From contig CAYYPL010000005.1 in the NCBI GenBank assembly GCA_964473555.1, positions 1-64,000 of the forward strand: a stretch of DNA of 64,000 nt, written 5' to 3'. Source of the stretch: UBA11400 sp964473555 (GTDB lineage: Bacteria > Bacteroidota > Rhodothermia > Balneolales > HLUCCA01). A program made the translations under genes and the position numbers. Below, in pieces: positions 14,050 through 23,634 of the stretch. The stretch's first letter is position 1. Every line of letters starts with the position of its first letter. A model generated the notes under the pieces. The model was not told the DNA's origin, made no database searches, and saw only the letters and a list, made by a program, of their open reading frames with translations.

Positions 14050-16569
14050 ATGTTCCCCACTTTTTGTGATTCAACTAGGTGTGTCCGTTTGAGTGTGTCC
14101 CGTGTCAATGTTAGAATCTATCGATTACTTTGTGTACTCTTTTTGGGTTCCATTGGTATGTTCGTTCCAGTTCAGGTACAAGCTGGTAATGTGGATCAGC
14201 TTCAATCGATTCAAGCTACCAATTGGGCCCTTTCACCACTAGATCCAACTCGGATTCAGGATCCCATCACTTTACAGCAGCTTAGGGATGAACTCAAGAA
14301 ACGCGGTATCAGTGAAAATGAGCTTCGGTCCCGATTAATTCAAAAGGGAGTCGTATTAGAGAATATTCCCCCCGCGCAAATTACCCGTTATCGGTCAACG
14401 ATACTTGAAACAATCGCTGAACTCGAGGTCGAAAACAGCACAAAATCAGAAACGGGCATAGAGGGGAATGTTACAGCTCTGTCAAGACAATCGGTTGATT
14501 CTATGATGTTGGATGAGATATCCGAAGATGCACCAGACATTTATGGGCATGATCTGTTCAGAAAAGGTAATCTGGAGCAATTTCTTCTCAATGATTCCTC
14601 TCAGGCACCCGATACTTATGTGCTGGGTACGGGTGATCGGCTGAGAGTTACCATTTTTGGCATCTCACAAGGTGATTTTGTACTGGAAGTTAATGAAGAA
14701 GGGTACGTAGTTCCCGATAATATGCCAAAAATATTTCTACGGGGAATCACTTATGCCGATGCCAGGAGACTACTGCGGCAACGCTATCGGGTATCGTACA
14801 CCTTTGATAGTAACCAGTTTATTGTTTCCTTACAACAGCCACGTTCCATTGCGATATCCGTGCTTGGAGAAGCAATGAGGAAGGGTAGTTTCACCTTGTC
14901 TCCATTTAATACGATTCTGAATGCCCTTTATGTAGCGGGTGGTCCTGATTCACTGGGAACGGTGAGGAGTATTGAAGTGATTCGGGGAAGTGAAAAACAG
15001 CTGGTGGACCTCTACGAGTATCTAAATGATCCATCAGGGCAGTTGCCTATTGATCTCAATCATCGGGATATTATTTTCTTTCCAAAACGGGGTAATGTCA
15101 TCAGAATTCAGGGCGCCATCAATCGACCTATGAGGTACGAACTTAAGTCTGAAGAAACATTAGCGGATCTGATTGAGTTTGCCGGAGGGTTGCAAGCTGG
15201 CGCTTATCCAGATTTTGCTCAGATTGAACGTTTTGAACGTGGAGAGCGCGTCTTGATCGATGTCGATCTGTCGAGTCTGTCAAAGGATTCTAACTCAATC
15301 ACTGCCGCACAGCTACCATTGAAAAATGGGGATGTGGTCCATGTTCGTCCATCACGAAAAGTCATTGATTCCAAAATTTCTGTTTACGGAGCTGTCTATT
15401 ATCCAGGAAAGTTGGGGTATTCTACCGATCTGACTCTGGAGGAAACGATCCGACGAAGCGGGGGATTGCGTCCTACAGCATCAAGTAAAGCCTTCTTACA
15501 ACGTCGTGACCTGACTGATACGACCCGGGTCAGTTTTATGGAGCTCAACCTATCGGATCAAACTTCGATGGAAACGCTCATGCAACCCTATGATGAACTC
15601 AGATTTCTGAATCGCAGTGATTTTACCAATGAGACGTTTGTTGGGATAACCGGAGCGGTGAAAACAGCGATCCGTCTACCCTACACGAACGAAATTACAC
15701 TGCAACAACTGTTTGAGGTCGCAGGGGGGATTCAGTTAGGAGCTTCGCTTGCCCGCGTACAGGTCTTTAGGCGGGAACTTTTTACCGACAAAGAACAAGT
15801 ATTGGATGAGCTGATCATCAGTCTGGACTCTACCTACACGTCGGTGGAACCCGGAAATTTTGAGTTACGACCATTTGATCAGGTTGTTGTCAGGCTGACT
15901 CCAGGTTACACGATGGACACCACAGTTGAAATCAATGGCGAGGTAAATTTTCCGGGTATTTATATCCTTGAGAATAATCAGACACATCTGAGTGATTTGA
16001 TTGATAAAGCTGGTGGACTGCGAACTACGGCAGATCCGATTGGTAGTACGTTGTTTCGCGAGTACGGTGGAAAAGGGTTAATTGTCACAAATCTGCGTGA
16101 TGCCCAAAGGAATCCACGCAATGAGCAATATGATCCTATTTTGTTGCCCGGGGATGTGGTCAATATCAATAGACGTGAGAACACAGTCACCTTATCAGGT
16201 AATGGACTGAGATTACGTCTGGCGGTTGATGATTCATTGGCCAGCGACAAGCTCAGTGTGACCTATCGGGGATCGAGGGATGCCAAATGGTACATTGAAA
16301 ACTTCGGTGGGGGATTCAAACAGGATGCAGATCGTGCCAGTGTAACTGTTCGTTTAAAAAACGGGCAAGTTTTAGCTACCCGAAAACGTCTGTTTGGCAG
16401 AAAATATCCACTAGTTGAGCCGGGATCTACCATTGAGGTAGATTTAAAACCTGCTGAAGTATTGAGGGAAGAGGAAAAGAGTAAATTTGACTGGGACGAA
16501 TTTACGACCAAGACCATTCAGACAACGACCAGTGTCGTAACTATTTTACTGCTGGTCAGGCAACTTTAA
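14050..16569 (+). CDS. SLBB-rich outer-membrane polysaccharide export protein (Wza-like OPX)
   Basis: Exports the finished polymer through the outer membrane or periplasm. A signal peptide (RLLCVLFLGSIGMFV...VQA) ends near residue 45. If the GTG at 14095 is the true start, the signal is of normal length. The poly-export motif YVLGTGDRLRVTIFG lies near 188-202. At least five SLBB repeats follow, each with a (V/I)xGxV...L..(A)GG pattern, at about 272, 350, 440, 530 and 625. The C-terminus has a hydrophobic segment (TTSVVTILLLV). At 839 aa it belongs to the long Bacteroidota subgroup rather than the 380-aa Wza type. The chain-length gene follows 54 bases later. Confidence 0.9.
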   Translation: MFPTFCDSTRCVRLSVSRVNVRIYRLLCVLFLGSIGMFVPVQVQAGNVDQLQSIQATNWALSPLDPTRIQDPITLQQLRDELKKRGISENELRSRLIQKGVVLENIPPAQITRYRSTILETIAELEVENSTKSETGIEGNVTALSRQSVDSMMLDEISEDAPDIYGHDLFRKGNLEQFLLNDSSQAPDTYVLGTGDRLRVTIFGISQGDFVLEVNEEGYVVPDNMPKIFLRGITYADARRLLRQRYRVSYTFDSNQFIVSLQQPRSIAISVLGEAMRKGSFTLSPFNTILNALYVAGGPDSLGTVRSIEVIRGSEKQLVDLYEYLNDPSGQLPIDLNHRDIIFFPKRGNVIRIQGAINRPMRYELKSEETLADLIEFAGGLQAGAYPDFAQIERFERGERVLIDVDLSSLSKDSNSITAAQLPLKNGDVVHVRPSRKVIDSKISVYGAVYYPGKLGYSTDLTLEETIRRSGGLRPTASSKAFLQRRDLTDTTRVSFMELNLSDQTSMETLMQPYDELRFLNRSDFTNETFVGITGAVKTAIRLPYTNEITLQQLFEVAGGIQLGASLARVQVFRRELFTDKEQVLDELIISLDSTYTSVEPGNFELRPFDQVVVRLTPGYTMDTTVEINGEVNFPGIYILENNQTHLSDLIDKAGGLRTTADPIGSTLFREYGGKGLIVTNLRDAQRNPRNEQYDPILLPGDVVNINRRENTVTLSGNGLRLRLAVDDSLASDKLSVTYRGSRDAKWYIENFGGGFKQDADRASVTVRLKNGQVLATRKRLFGRKYPLVEPGSTIEVDLKPAEVLREEEKSKFDWDEFTTKTIQTTTSVVTILLLVRQL

Positions 16570-16623
16570 TCCCATCGATCACCAGATGGGTGTACCATCC
16601 ACTCACCTAGACTATATTACTTC

Positions 16624-17868
16624 GTGAATCATAGAGAAGAGAATCAGCAAGAAAAATTTTCTGTACAGTCCGGATCGGAAGTTAGCAACCCGAGACTTGA
16701 TGATTATCAAAAGACCGTGTTAAACGCGGCTAATGAATCAAATCCCAGTGTATCATTAACCACCGGTGAGTCCAGCCAAACATCTGGTAATATAGAAGGA
16801 ATTGACCTGTTTGACTGGGCGATCGTGTTTTGGGAAAAGCGAAACACCATTTTAAGCTATGCATTGATTGGTCTTTTGATTGGTGCGTTGATAGGGCTTA
16901 TGACCCCCAAGAAGTATACCGTTTCGGCCTCATTAATGCCAGAATTCAGCACCGAGTCAATAGGCAGTGGGGCATCGAGCCTGCTTCGCCAATTCGGTGG
17001 ATTAGCTGGTTTATCACTGGGTTCATATAATCCTACATCTAATGCCATTCGGGTAGATTTATATCCTGAAATTGTACACACCAGACCCTTTCAGGTTAAT
17101 TTGATGAACACATCTTTCTTTATTCCTGAAATCGATTCAGTTGTTACACTCTATTCCTATTACACATCGCTAAAAAAACCTGATCCAATGGAGGTGTTCG
17201 TAGATTGGACATTTGGCCTTCCATTTAAAGTACTCGATTCTGTCAGAGAGGGGAAAGTTGAAAGTTTCCAAATTTCACTCGATAGTTTGCTACCCGACAA
17301 AGCCATTTATCTCAGCGAGTCCCAAATGGATGTAGCCAAGGTATTGGATAAGCATGTAACTGCTACTTTGGATCCCAAATCAGGGATTATGTTGATAGAA
17401 GTCACGATGCCTGATCCGTTATTGGCAGTGCATGTGGGGCAGTACGTGATCGATCAACTCACCCTATATTTGAGCGAGTATATCACTGAAAAGGTCCAGA
17501 GAGATCTTGATTTTACCCAAAGCAGACTGGTTGAAGCACGTGAAAGATTTAATCAGGCGGGCGTAGCGTTGTCGGAGTTTCAGGAGCGCATGCCGGTCAC
17601 ACCAACCGCAAGAAACCGAAAAGGAGAGCAGTTTTTACAATCTGAATATGAAATTGCTTTTGGTATTTACAATACGCTGAGTCAACAACTGGAGCAACAA
17701 AAAATCAAAGTACAGGAGGAAACTCCGGTGTTTAAAACGTTAGAGCCCGTTCAGCTTCCAAACAAGCCCTCTGCGCCCAGAGTGTTCCGCATTCTGATCA
17801 TTTCAACTGCCTTTTTTACCTTTATTTCGATGCTAGTTATTGTTATACAAAGATCCAGAACTACTTAG
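16624..17868 (+). CDS. wzz: Wzz-like chain-length regulator / co-polymerase
   Basis: Polysaccharide co-polymerase controlling chain length in the inner membrane. A GTG start and a 60-residue polar N-terminus precede TM1 near 77-95 (YALIGLLIGALIGLM). The Wzz signature KYTVSASLMPEF follows. A long periplasmic coiled-coil region includes RDLDFTQSRLVEARERFNQAG near 300-320. The Pro-rich PNKPSAPRVFRILII enters TM2 near 379-405. There is no cytoplasmic BY-kinase domain, so phosphorylation control must come from elsewhere or be absent. It sits between the export gene and the polymerase gene. Confidence 0.88.
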   Translation: MNHREENQQEKFSVQSGSEVSNPRLDDYQKTVLNAANESNPSVSLTTGESSQTSGNIEGIDLFDWAIVFWEKRNTILSYALIGLLIGALIGLMTPKKYTVSASLMPEFSTESIGSGASSLLRQFGGLAGLSLGSYNPTSNAIRVDLYPEIVHTRPFQVNLMNTSFFIPEIDSVVTLYSYYTSLKKPDPMEVFVDWTFGLPFKVLDSVREGKVESFQISLDSLLPDKAIYLSESQMDVAKVLDKHVTATLDPKSGIMLIEVTMPDPLLAVHVGQYVIDQLTLYLSEYITEKVQRDLDFTQSRLVEARERFNQAGVALSEFQERMPVTPTARNRKGEQFLQSEYEIAFGIYNTLSQQLEQQKIKVQEETPVFKTLEPVQLPNKPSAPRVFRILIISTAFFTFISMLVIVIQRSRTT

Positions 17869-17893
17869 CTAGGGAAAAGGATTTGGACACAAT

Positions 17894-19207
17894 TTGATTT
17901 TTTCCATCGTCATATTAACTATTGGGATTTTTATCAGTCTGTTTTACCTGAAACGAGTCACGCATTGGGGGGATGAGCTGTTCACCACACTCGCATTGAT
18001 CACATACACCGTGATGTATGTCGTATCAGGATGGGTCCATTCGGTTTATGGAGGTCCTGAATTAGGATACTTTTATATCAAGGATACAGTTGATTTATCG
18101 TATGTGTCGTTGGTTGTTCTTTTTGGTCTGGTTGCCCTCATCGTAGGTTTGAAACTTAAACCCTCGTCAACGATAAGCTTCGAGGCTGGTACGCTTAGAG
18201 TCGATTCAACGATTCTCAATAAGGAGCGTTCCAGGCTGCTGATTGTTGGCCTTAGCCTATTTGTTTTAGGTATCTATGGCCTATATCAATTATTTGATCT
18301 GGTGGAGCTGGTGTTAGGAGTGAGGAGATTATCATACGGTGAGGGCAATGCCCGATTTTATTTCATGGCACAATGGGCTTCCATTTCCATGGTGTTTATT
18401 GTCATCGGTGTCAAAGCATACCAGCAGGAAAAGGCGAGCATGGATTTGTGGTTATTGATCTTTGCAACTCTTCTGATTGTATTATTTACGCTTCCATTCG
18501 GTGGTAGAATCAATATGGTGCAGATGGTAGCTGCGCTCTGGATACTGGTTATTCCATATCTGGCAGTAAAACGCGCACATGTGATCGGAGTTTTTGTTCC
18601 TTTGATGCTTGTTCTCGTTTTATTCATGACTATTTTACGGTACTCCATTTATGATAATCATTCCATCGAACTTACTTCTATCGTGATCGATATGTTGGAT
18701 TGGAATTACGGGAGATACTCGATGATCGGGTATGCGCATGACTACACGATGGAGAATGGTCTAGAAGCGGGGCGGTTGCTGTTCGCTGACCTTTCACAGC
18801 TCTTTTCACAATTGTTGGGCATACAATCTAAATCGGATATCTATAACATAGATTATATTGCAACTACTGATCTGGAAGGGTACAGGGTAGTTTTATATGT
18901 ATCAACCGGATTTGGAGCTCAGGTATATATGGATTCCGGTGCTGTAGGATTTGTTTTATACTGGTTTTTATATGGCTTTAGCATCAACAGATTACAGCTC
19001 ATCACTTATTCAACGGCAAACCTTTATTTAAAAATAGCCCTTTCGTATCTGTTACTATTTATGGTAGTCAGTTGGCCATTGATCAAGTTTGGTGGTGTTT
19101 TTCAACGGCTAATGATTCTGAGCCCTATTTTTTTACTTGCATTTGGAAGCACCTTCATAAGTAATCTAACAAATCGGATGAAATATGGATATCAAACAAA
19201 AGTCTAA
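17894..19207 (+). CDS. wzy: Wzy-type oligosaccharide repeat-unit polymerase
   Basis: A 437-residue protein with about ten to twelve hydrophobic helices and a large extracytoplasmic loop around residues 260-340. This is the topology of Wzy polymerases, which join lipid-linked repeat units in the periplasm. Sequence conservation is always low in this class, so the call rests on topology and position directly after the Wzz-like gene and in the same cluster as Wzx. TTG is the best available start, right before the first helix (IFSIVILTIGIFISLFYL). Confidence 0.75.
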   Translation: MIFSIVILTIGIFISLFYLKRVTHWGDELFTTLALITYTVMYVVSGWVHSVYGGPELGYFYIKDTVDLSYVSLVVLFGLVALIVGLKLKPSSTISFEAGTLRVDSTILNKERSRLLIVGLSLFVLGIYGLYQLFDLVELVLGVRRLSYGEGNARFYFMAQWASISMVFIVIGVKAYQQEKASMDLWLLIFATLLIVLFTLPFGGRINMVQMVAALWILVIPYLAVKRAHVIGVFVPLMLVLVLFMTILRYSIYDNHSIELTSIVIDMLDWNYGRYSMIGYAHDYTMENGLEAGRLLFADLSQLFSQLLGIQSKSDIYNIDYIATTDLEGYRVVLYVSTGFGAQVYMDSGAVGFVLYWFLYGFSINRLQLITYSTANLYLKIALSYLLLFMVVSWPLIKFGGVFQRLMILSPIFLLAFGSTFISNLTNRMKYGYQTKV

Positions 19208-19283
19208 GTATGCATTCCCACTCATTGTACTGATTATCTGTATTTATCCACACTCCTGAAGCATCTAAATCCCCATTTCTGAA

Positions 19284-20132
19284 ATGAATCCCGAACCATT
19301 GGTTTCCGTGTACATACCAACAAAAGACAGGCCAAAACTACTGGTCAGAGCCCTGTCGTCGATTTATCTGCAAACCTATCAGAACATTGAGGTACTGGTA
19401 TGTGATGATGGCAGTGAAACGGATCTGAGTGCCATAAAAACTGCTTTTTCGGTGCTTTTCGAAAGGTTTGTCTGGATTCGAAATGATGTTTCGCTTGGAG
19501 TTTCAGCAGCCAGGAATAAACTCATCTCAGTTTCATCAGGTGATTACATTACAGGGCTGGATGATGATGACGAGTTTACTCCTGATCGGATTGAATCGTT
19601 TGTACGCAGTGGACTGGCTGAACAGTACGTGCTTCTTAGTTCACGTTACCTGAAGTGTTACTCCAATACTGTAATTGCAGACAGATGGAAAAGGCGAGTG
19701 ATCACTCATAAACTGCTTTTAAATGATAATCATGTGGGAAATCAGGTCTTTACTAAAAAAGAGTATCTGTTAGGTGTGGGGGGATTTGAAGAGGATTTGA
19801 ACTCCCGTGCACTGGAGGACTACCATCTTTGGATAAAAATGACCAAAAAATATGGAAATGGATTCAGGATGGATATTCCAACTTACAAGCTATATCTGAA
19901 TACACACGATTGGAGGAAAAATCTCGACCGGACACTTGCATCTAAAAAACTGCATCTTTTTTTTGAAAATGTAGGTGGACTTACGTTTCGGAATAGATTA
20001 AACATCAAAGCAAGCCGGGCAATTGACGGTAAATACGAACTTTCAGTAAAAGATTATCTTCAACTGATAGTGTATTTTTGCTGGTATCAGCTGGCCCGAA
20101 TTTGCTATCTCAAACTCTTGAGACAAACCTGA
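19284..20132 (+). CDS. GT2 family glycosyltransferase
   Basis: GT-A fold enzyme. N-terminal VSVYIPTKDRPKLLVRALSS, VCDDGSETD near residue 43, ARNKLIS near 75-81, and GLDDDDEFTPDR near 92-103 with the metal-binding acidic cluster. LEDYHLW near 180 holds the ED catalytic-type motif. 282 aa with a hydrophobic C-terminal patch (YLQLIVYFCWYQLA) that may tether it to the inner membrane. Donor and acceptor cannot be told. Confidence 0.87.
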   Translation: MNPEPLVSVYIPTKDRPKLLVRALSSIYLQTYQNIEVLVCDDGSETDLSAIKTAFSVLFERFVWIRNDVSLGVSAARNKLISVSSGDYITGLDDDDEFTPDRIESFVRSGLAEQYVLLSSRYLKCYSNTVIADRWKRRVITHKLLLNDNHVGNQVFTKKEYLLGVGGFEEDLNSRALEDYHLWIKMTKKYGNGFRMDIPTYKLYLNTHDWRKNLDRTLASKKLHLFFENVGGLTFRNRLNIKASRAIDGKYELSVKDYLQLIVYFCWYQLARICYLKLLRQT

Positions 20133-20190
20133 TTATGCGATCAACGAACAGTTCAGGAATACAGTAATCCATACAAAATGATGATAACCT

Positions 20191-20892
20191 ATGAAGATTG
20201 AGCAAAGATATCTGGATGATACCTACTCTAAGCATAACCCAAACTGGCATCAGGAGGATGCTTTGTGGAAAGCTAAGATCATTGATCAGATTCTAAAAAA
20301 AAATGAAATAACACCTACTTCCATCGCGGAAATCGGCTGTGGCACGGGTGATATCATTCTTGAACTCTCTGCGAGTTACACGAATACGAGTATGACAGGG
20401 TATGATATTTCCCCTTCCTTACGTCCGTTCTGGGAATCAAAAGTATCTGACAAGATTCAATTCATCCACGATGATTTTTTTAAGGTCAATACATTCAAAT
20501 ATGATGTGTTACTAATGATTGATGTGTTTGAACACGTGAGGGATCCATTTACTTTCCTGGAAAATGCAACAGTGTTTGCAAATTATTTTGTTTTTCACAT
20601 CCCTTTAGATCTGAGTGCTCAGGGGCTGGTAAGAAATTCACCATTTTTAAAAGCGAGACGTGAAGTAGGACACCTACACAGTTATACAAAAGATCTGGCC
20701 TTGGAAACATTGACAGATAGTGGTTATACAATCATAGATTTTAGTTACACAGGGTCAAGTAGAACTATGGCAAATAGACCTCTCAAAACTAAACTGGCTA
20801 ATATTCCAAGGTGGTTACTCAGCACCCTGAATAAAGATCTGTCTGTCAGATTACTTGGAGGAGAAACTTTAATTGTGCTAGCTGAATCATAA
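20191..20892 (+). CDS. Class I SAM-dependent methyltransferase
   Basis: Motif I IAEIGCGTGDIILEL (near 47-61), an acidic residue after the second strand (GYDIS) and motif II/III region DVLLMIDVFEHVRDP (near 109-123) identify a Rossmann-fold methyltransferase of the Methyltransf_11/23 type. It probably methylates a sugar or a precursor of the glycan. 233 aa, soluble. Preceded by a 58-base gap and followed by 112 bases before the flippase gene. Confidence 0.85.
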   Translation: MKIEQRYLDDTYSKHNPNWHQEDALWKAKIIDQILKKNEITPTSIAEIGCGTGDIILELSASYTNTSMTGYDISPSLRPFWESKVSDKIQFIHDDFFKVNTFKYDVLLMIDVFEHVRDPFTFLENATVFANYFVFHIPLDLSAQGLVRNSPFLKARREVGHLHSYTKDLALETLTDSGYTIIDFSYTGSSRTMANRPLKTKLANIPRWLLSTLNKDLSVRLLGGETLIVLAES

Positions 20893-21004
20893 ATATGTAC
20901 GATGCCAGCTGTTCAGGACTACCTTCGGCATATCGGGTGTTCTTCTTATTTTTTGGCAGCTTAGTGTATTGTATTTCAAATAATTACTGAAAGAAAACTT
21001 CTGA

Positions 21005-22375
21005 ATGACTAACCGGGTGATGGTGCTTTTTTACAGATTAAAAACCTGGACTAATCTAAGCGCAATCCTGAAGAACATTTTTTGGCTATCACTGGATAAG
21101 TTTTTGAAAATGGGGTTTGGGTTTATTTTGATGATCCTTATGGCCCGGTATTTGGGTCCGGATCTTTTCGGAGCGTTTAATTATGCAACTGCTTTTGTGT
21201 TGCTTTTTGGGGTGCTGGCATCTCTTGGGTTAAAATCAGTTGTGGTAAGAGACATCGTGAATGACTCTGGATCTTCCTTTGAAATCGCAGGAACTTCGTC
21301 AACGCTATTGCTGATAGCGGGTTTTGTGGGCTATTTACTATGCGTTGGTGCAGTATTGTTCTTACGCAACGGGGACACACTGCTGGTGAGTTTGGTTGCA
21401 ATCATGGGAACATCCCTATTATTCAAAGTGAGTGAAACGGCAACCTTCTGGTTTGAAGCGAAGCTACAATCAAAGTTTATTGTACTGGTTCAAAATGGGT
21501 GTTATGTGCTAGTGGGAGCTCTAAAAATAATCGCTATTCACTTTAAGGCCAATCTGATAGCCTTTGCTTGGTTAACTGTACTTGAGTCCTTGTTGGTGGC
21601 AGGGTTCCTGTTGGTTGTTTTTCATATCAAAGGAATTCCACTTCAAAAGTTGAGAATAGATGTAAGTCGGGCTAAAGTACTACTTAAAGAAAGTCTACCA
21701 ATCATCGTATCGTCAATAGCAACAATAGTATATCTAAAAATTGATCAAATCATGCTGGGGCAAATGATTGGAGACGGAGCAGTTGGGGTGTATTCAGTGG
21801 CAGTTCGAATCAGTGAATTCTGGTATTTTGTTCCGGCTGCGATTGTCGCATCCACGTTTCCGGCTCTGCTAGGCTCCAAAAAAATATCTCATACTCAGTA
21901 CTACAACAGGATACAGCAACTCTATGATTTAATGATTCTGGTTGGTGTTTTTATTTCTACCCTTACAACCCTTTTTGCAACCCCCATTCTTGAGTCCTTG
22001 CTGGGAGCCTCGTATAAAGATTCCTCTGCTGTATTGATGATTCAAATATGGGGACTGGCATTTGCTTCCCTGGGTATTGCCAGTGGTAGATGGTTTTTAG
22101 CTGAGAATCGCCTGATATTGGCTACACAAAGAAGTGTACTGGGTGCATGCTTAAATATTCTACTGAATTTATGGCTCATACCTATCTATGGTATTTATGG
22201 AGCAGCGATTGCAACGGTAATTACTCAACTTTTTGCCGCATTCTTGTTTGATTTAATACAGAAGGAAACCAGACCTATGTTTTTTATGAAATTAAAGGCC
22301 ATGCATCCTGCAAGTAGCTGGAAGTTGTTAAAAGCTGGATTTGATAAATTCAAATACGTCAAAAAGCTGAGTTAG
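21005..22375 (+). CDS. wzx: Wzx-type lipid-linked oligosaccharide flippase (MOP superfamily)
   Basis: 456 residues with about twelve to fourteen hydrophobic helices. The N-terminal signature LDKFLKMGFGFILMILMARYLGPDLFGAFNYA is typical of polysaccharide flippases, and a central YLKIDQIMLGQMIGDGAVGVYSVAVR motif is also characteristic. It moves undecaprenyl-linked repeat units to the outer face of the inner membrane for the Wzy-like polymerase encoded 1.8 kb upstream. Confidence 0.92.
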   Translation: MTNRVMVLFYRLKTWTNLSAILKNIFWLSLDKFLKMGFGFILMILMARYLGPDLFGAFNYATAFVLLFGVLASLGLKSVVVRDIVNDSGSSFEIAGTSSTLLLIAGFVGYLLCVGAVLFLRNGDTLLVSLVAIMGTSLLFKVSETATFWFEAKLQSKFIVLVQNGCYVLVGALKIIAIHFKANLIAFAWLTVLESLLVAGFLLVVFHIKGIPLQKLRIDVSRAKVLLKESLPIIVSSIATIVYLKIDQIMLGQMIGDGAVGVYSVAVRISEFWYFVPAAIVASTFPALLGSKKISHTQYYNRIQQLYDLMILVGVFISTLTTLFATPILESLLGASYKDSSAVLMIQIWGLAFASLGIASGRWFLAENRLILATQRSVLGACLNILLNLWLIPIYGIYGAAIATVITQLFAAFLFDLIQKETRPMFFMKLKAMHPASSWKLLKAGFDKFKYVKKLS

Positions 22376-22389
22376 AATAAAAATCCATA

Positions 22390-23484
22390 ATGATTGTCAT
22401 GTTAACTCCTTTTCCACCATTCTTGGGTGGAGCTTCATTGGTTTCGCATGCCATTGTCTTGAAACTCAGAGACAGTGGATTTGAGATCATTAAGTTGAAT
22501 ACCATGCAGACTGTGATCACGTCGGAACATAAACGTTCCGTTTTACTTTATGTGTTCAGGATGATGGTTTTCTTAAGAAATGTGGGATATCTGATATTCC
22601 AATACATCAGGAATAAGAAGTACCTGGTATATCACGCACCAGACGCGGGCAATGGGATGTGGTTCACTTATTTGTATGTAAGGATTCTTACTGGACTTGG
22701 GAAAAAAATAGTTTTCCACCATCACAGTTATAAATATGTAACCTGGAAATCCGAATTGATGTTAAAAATTTGCAAGATATGTGAGCAAAATTCCACACAT
22801 ATCTTTTTAGATCCGGAGATGCATGAGAAATTCATTCAGCTTTATGGTAATCGTATTCAAGGAATCACATTATCCAATCTCTCAACCAGTGATATTCTTG
22901 TTAGTGATTCACCACCTTTTGATTCAAAAAATAAAATAACCATAGGATATCTGAGTAATTTGTCTGACGACAAAGGATTCGATGTGATTGAACGGGTGTT
23001 TACGAGACTTCATTATTCGCACAGGGAACAGATACGATTTAAGATCGCTGGTAGTCCGGTAGATGCTGTTGCTCAAAAAAGGCTTGATCAACTTAAAGAG
23101 CGACTTGGGGCAGACCTCGAATACTATGGTACGATCACCGGGGACTCCAAACTTGCTTTTTATCGCTCAACCGATATCTTTGTTTTTCCAACGAGGTTTG
23201 ATCAGGAGGCACAACCCAGAGTGATCTATGAGGCTCTGGCATCAGGGTCGCTTGTCGTTGCTTCCAAATGGGCTGGTATACCTTGGCAACTACAAGGAAC
23301 CGTATCCAAACTGGTGGAGTTGAACGCAGATACCGATGATGGATTCTATCAGGGAATTGTGGATTATATGGAATCGGAGAACTTGAAAGAGCTAAGGTGG
23401 GATCAAGCCCGAATCTGTAGGGAGAAAATGAACGATGCAATGGTTGAGTTAGATGGTTTTGTGAGAAAAATAGCTTCATTATAA
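22390..23484 (+). CDS. GT4 family glycosyltransferase
   Basis: GT-B fold. The N-terminal PFPPFLGGASLVSHAIVLKL is the acceptor-side glycine loop. The C-terminal domain has KITIGYLSNLSDDKGFDVIE (near 180-199) and the retaining-GT motif FVFPTRFDQEAQPRVIYEALASG (near 256-278), with the E-x7-E spacing modified. 364 aa, 15 bases after wzx. Donor unknown. Confidence 0.88.
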   Translation: MIVMLTPFPPFLGGASLVSHAIVLKLRDSGFEIIKLNTMQTVITSEHKRSVLLYVFRMMVFLRNVGYLIFQYIRNKKYLVYHAPDAGNGMWFTYLYVRILTGLGKKIVFHHHSYKYVTWKSELMLKICKICEQNSTHIFLDPEMHEKFIQLYGNRIQGITLSNLSTSDILVSDSPPFDSKNKITIGYLSNLSDDKGFDVIERVFTRLHYSHREQIRFKIAGSPVDAVAQKRLDQLKERLGADLEYYGTITGDSKLAFYRSTDIFVFPTRFDQEAQPRVIYEALASGSLVVASKWAGIPWQLQGTVSKLVELNADTDDGFYQGIVDYMESENLKELRWDQARICREKMNDAMVELDGFVRKIASL

Positions 23485-23595
23485 ACTACAGTTTGTATTA
23501 CGAAACCAACTCATCTGACTCATCTAGACGCTGAAGTTAAATATTGCAAAAAATAAGCTGGGTTTCTGTTTGGAATTCGACGGTTTGTGCGTATC

Positions 23596-23614
23596 ATTGA
23601 CATATTGTGTCAAT
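23596..23614. promoter_or_regulatory. Palindrome upstream of the sulfoquinovose synthase-like gene
   Basis: ATTGACA-TATTG-TGTCAAT is a perfect 7-bp inverted repeat ending 20 bases before the ATG at 23635. It could be an operator or leader hairpin. It lies in the largest gap (150 bases) of this part of the cluster, where a new transcript may begin. Confidence 0.35.
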
Positions 23615-23634
23615 AAAAATCTGCTGTTATACTT

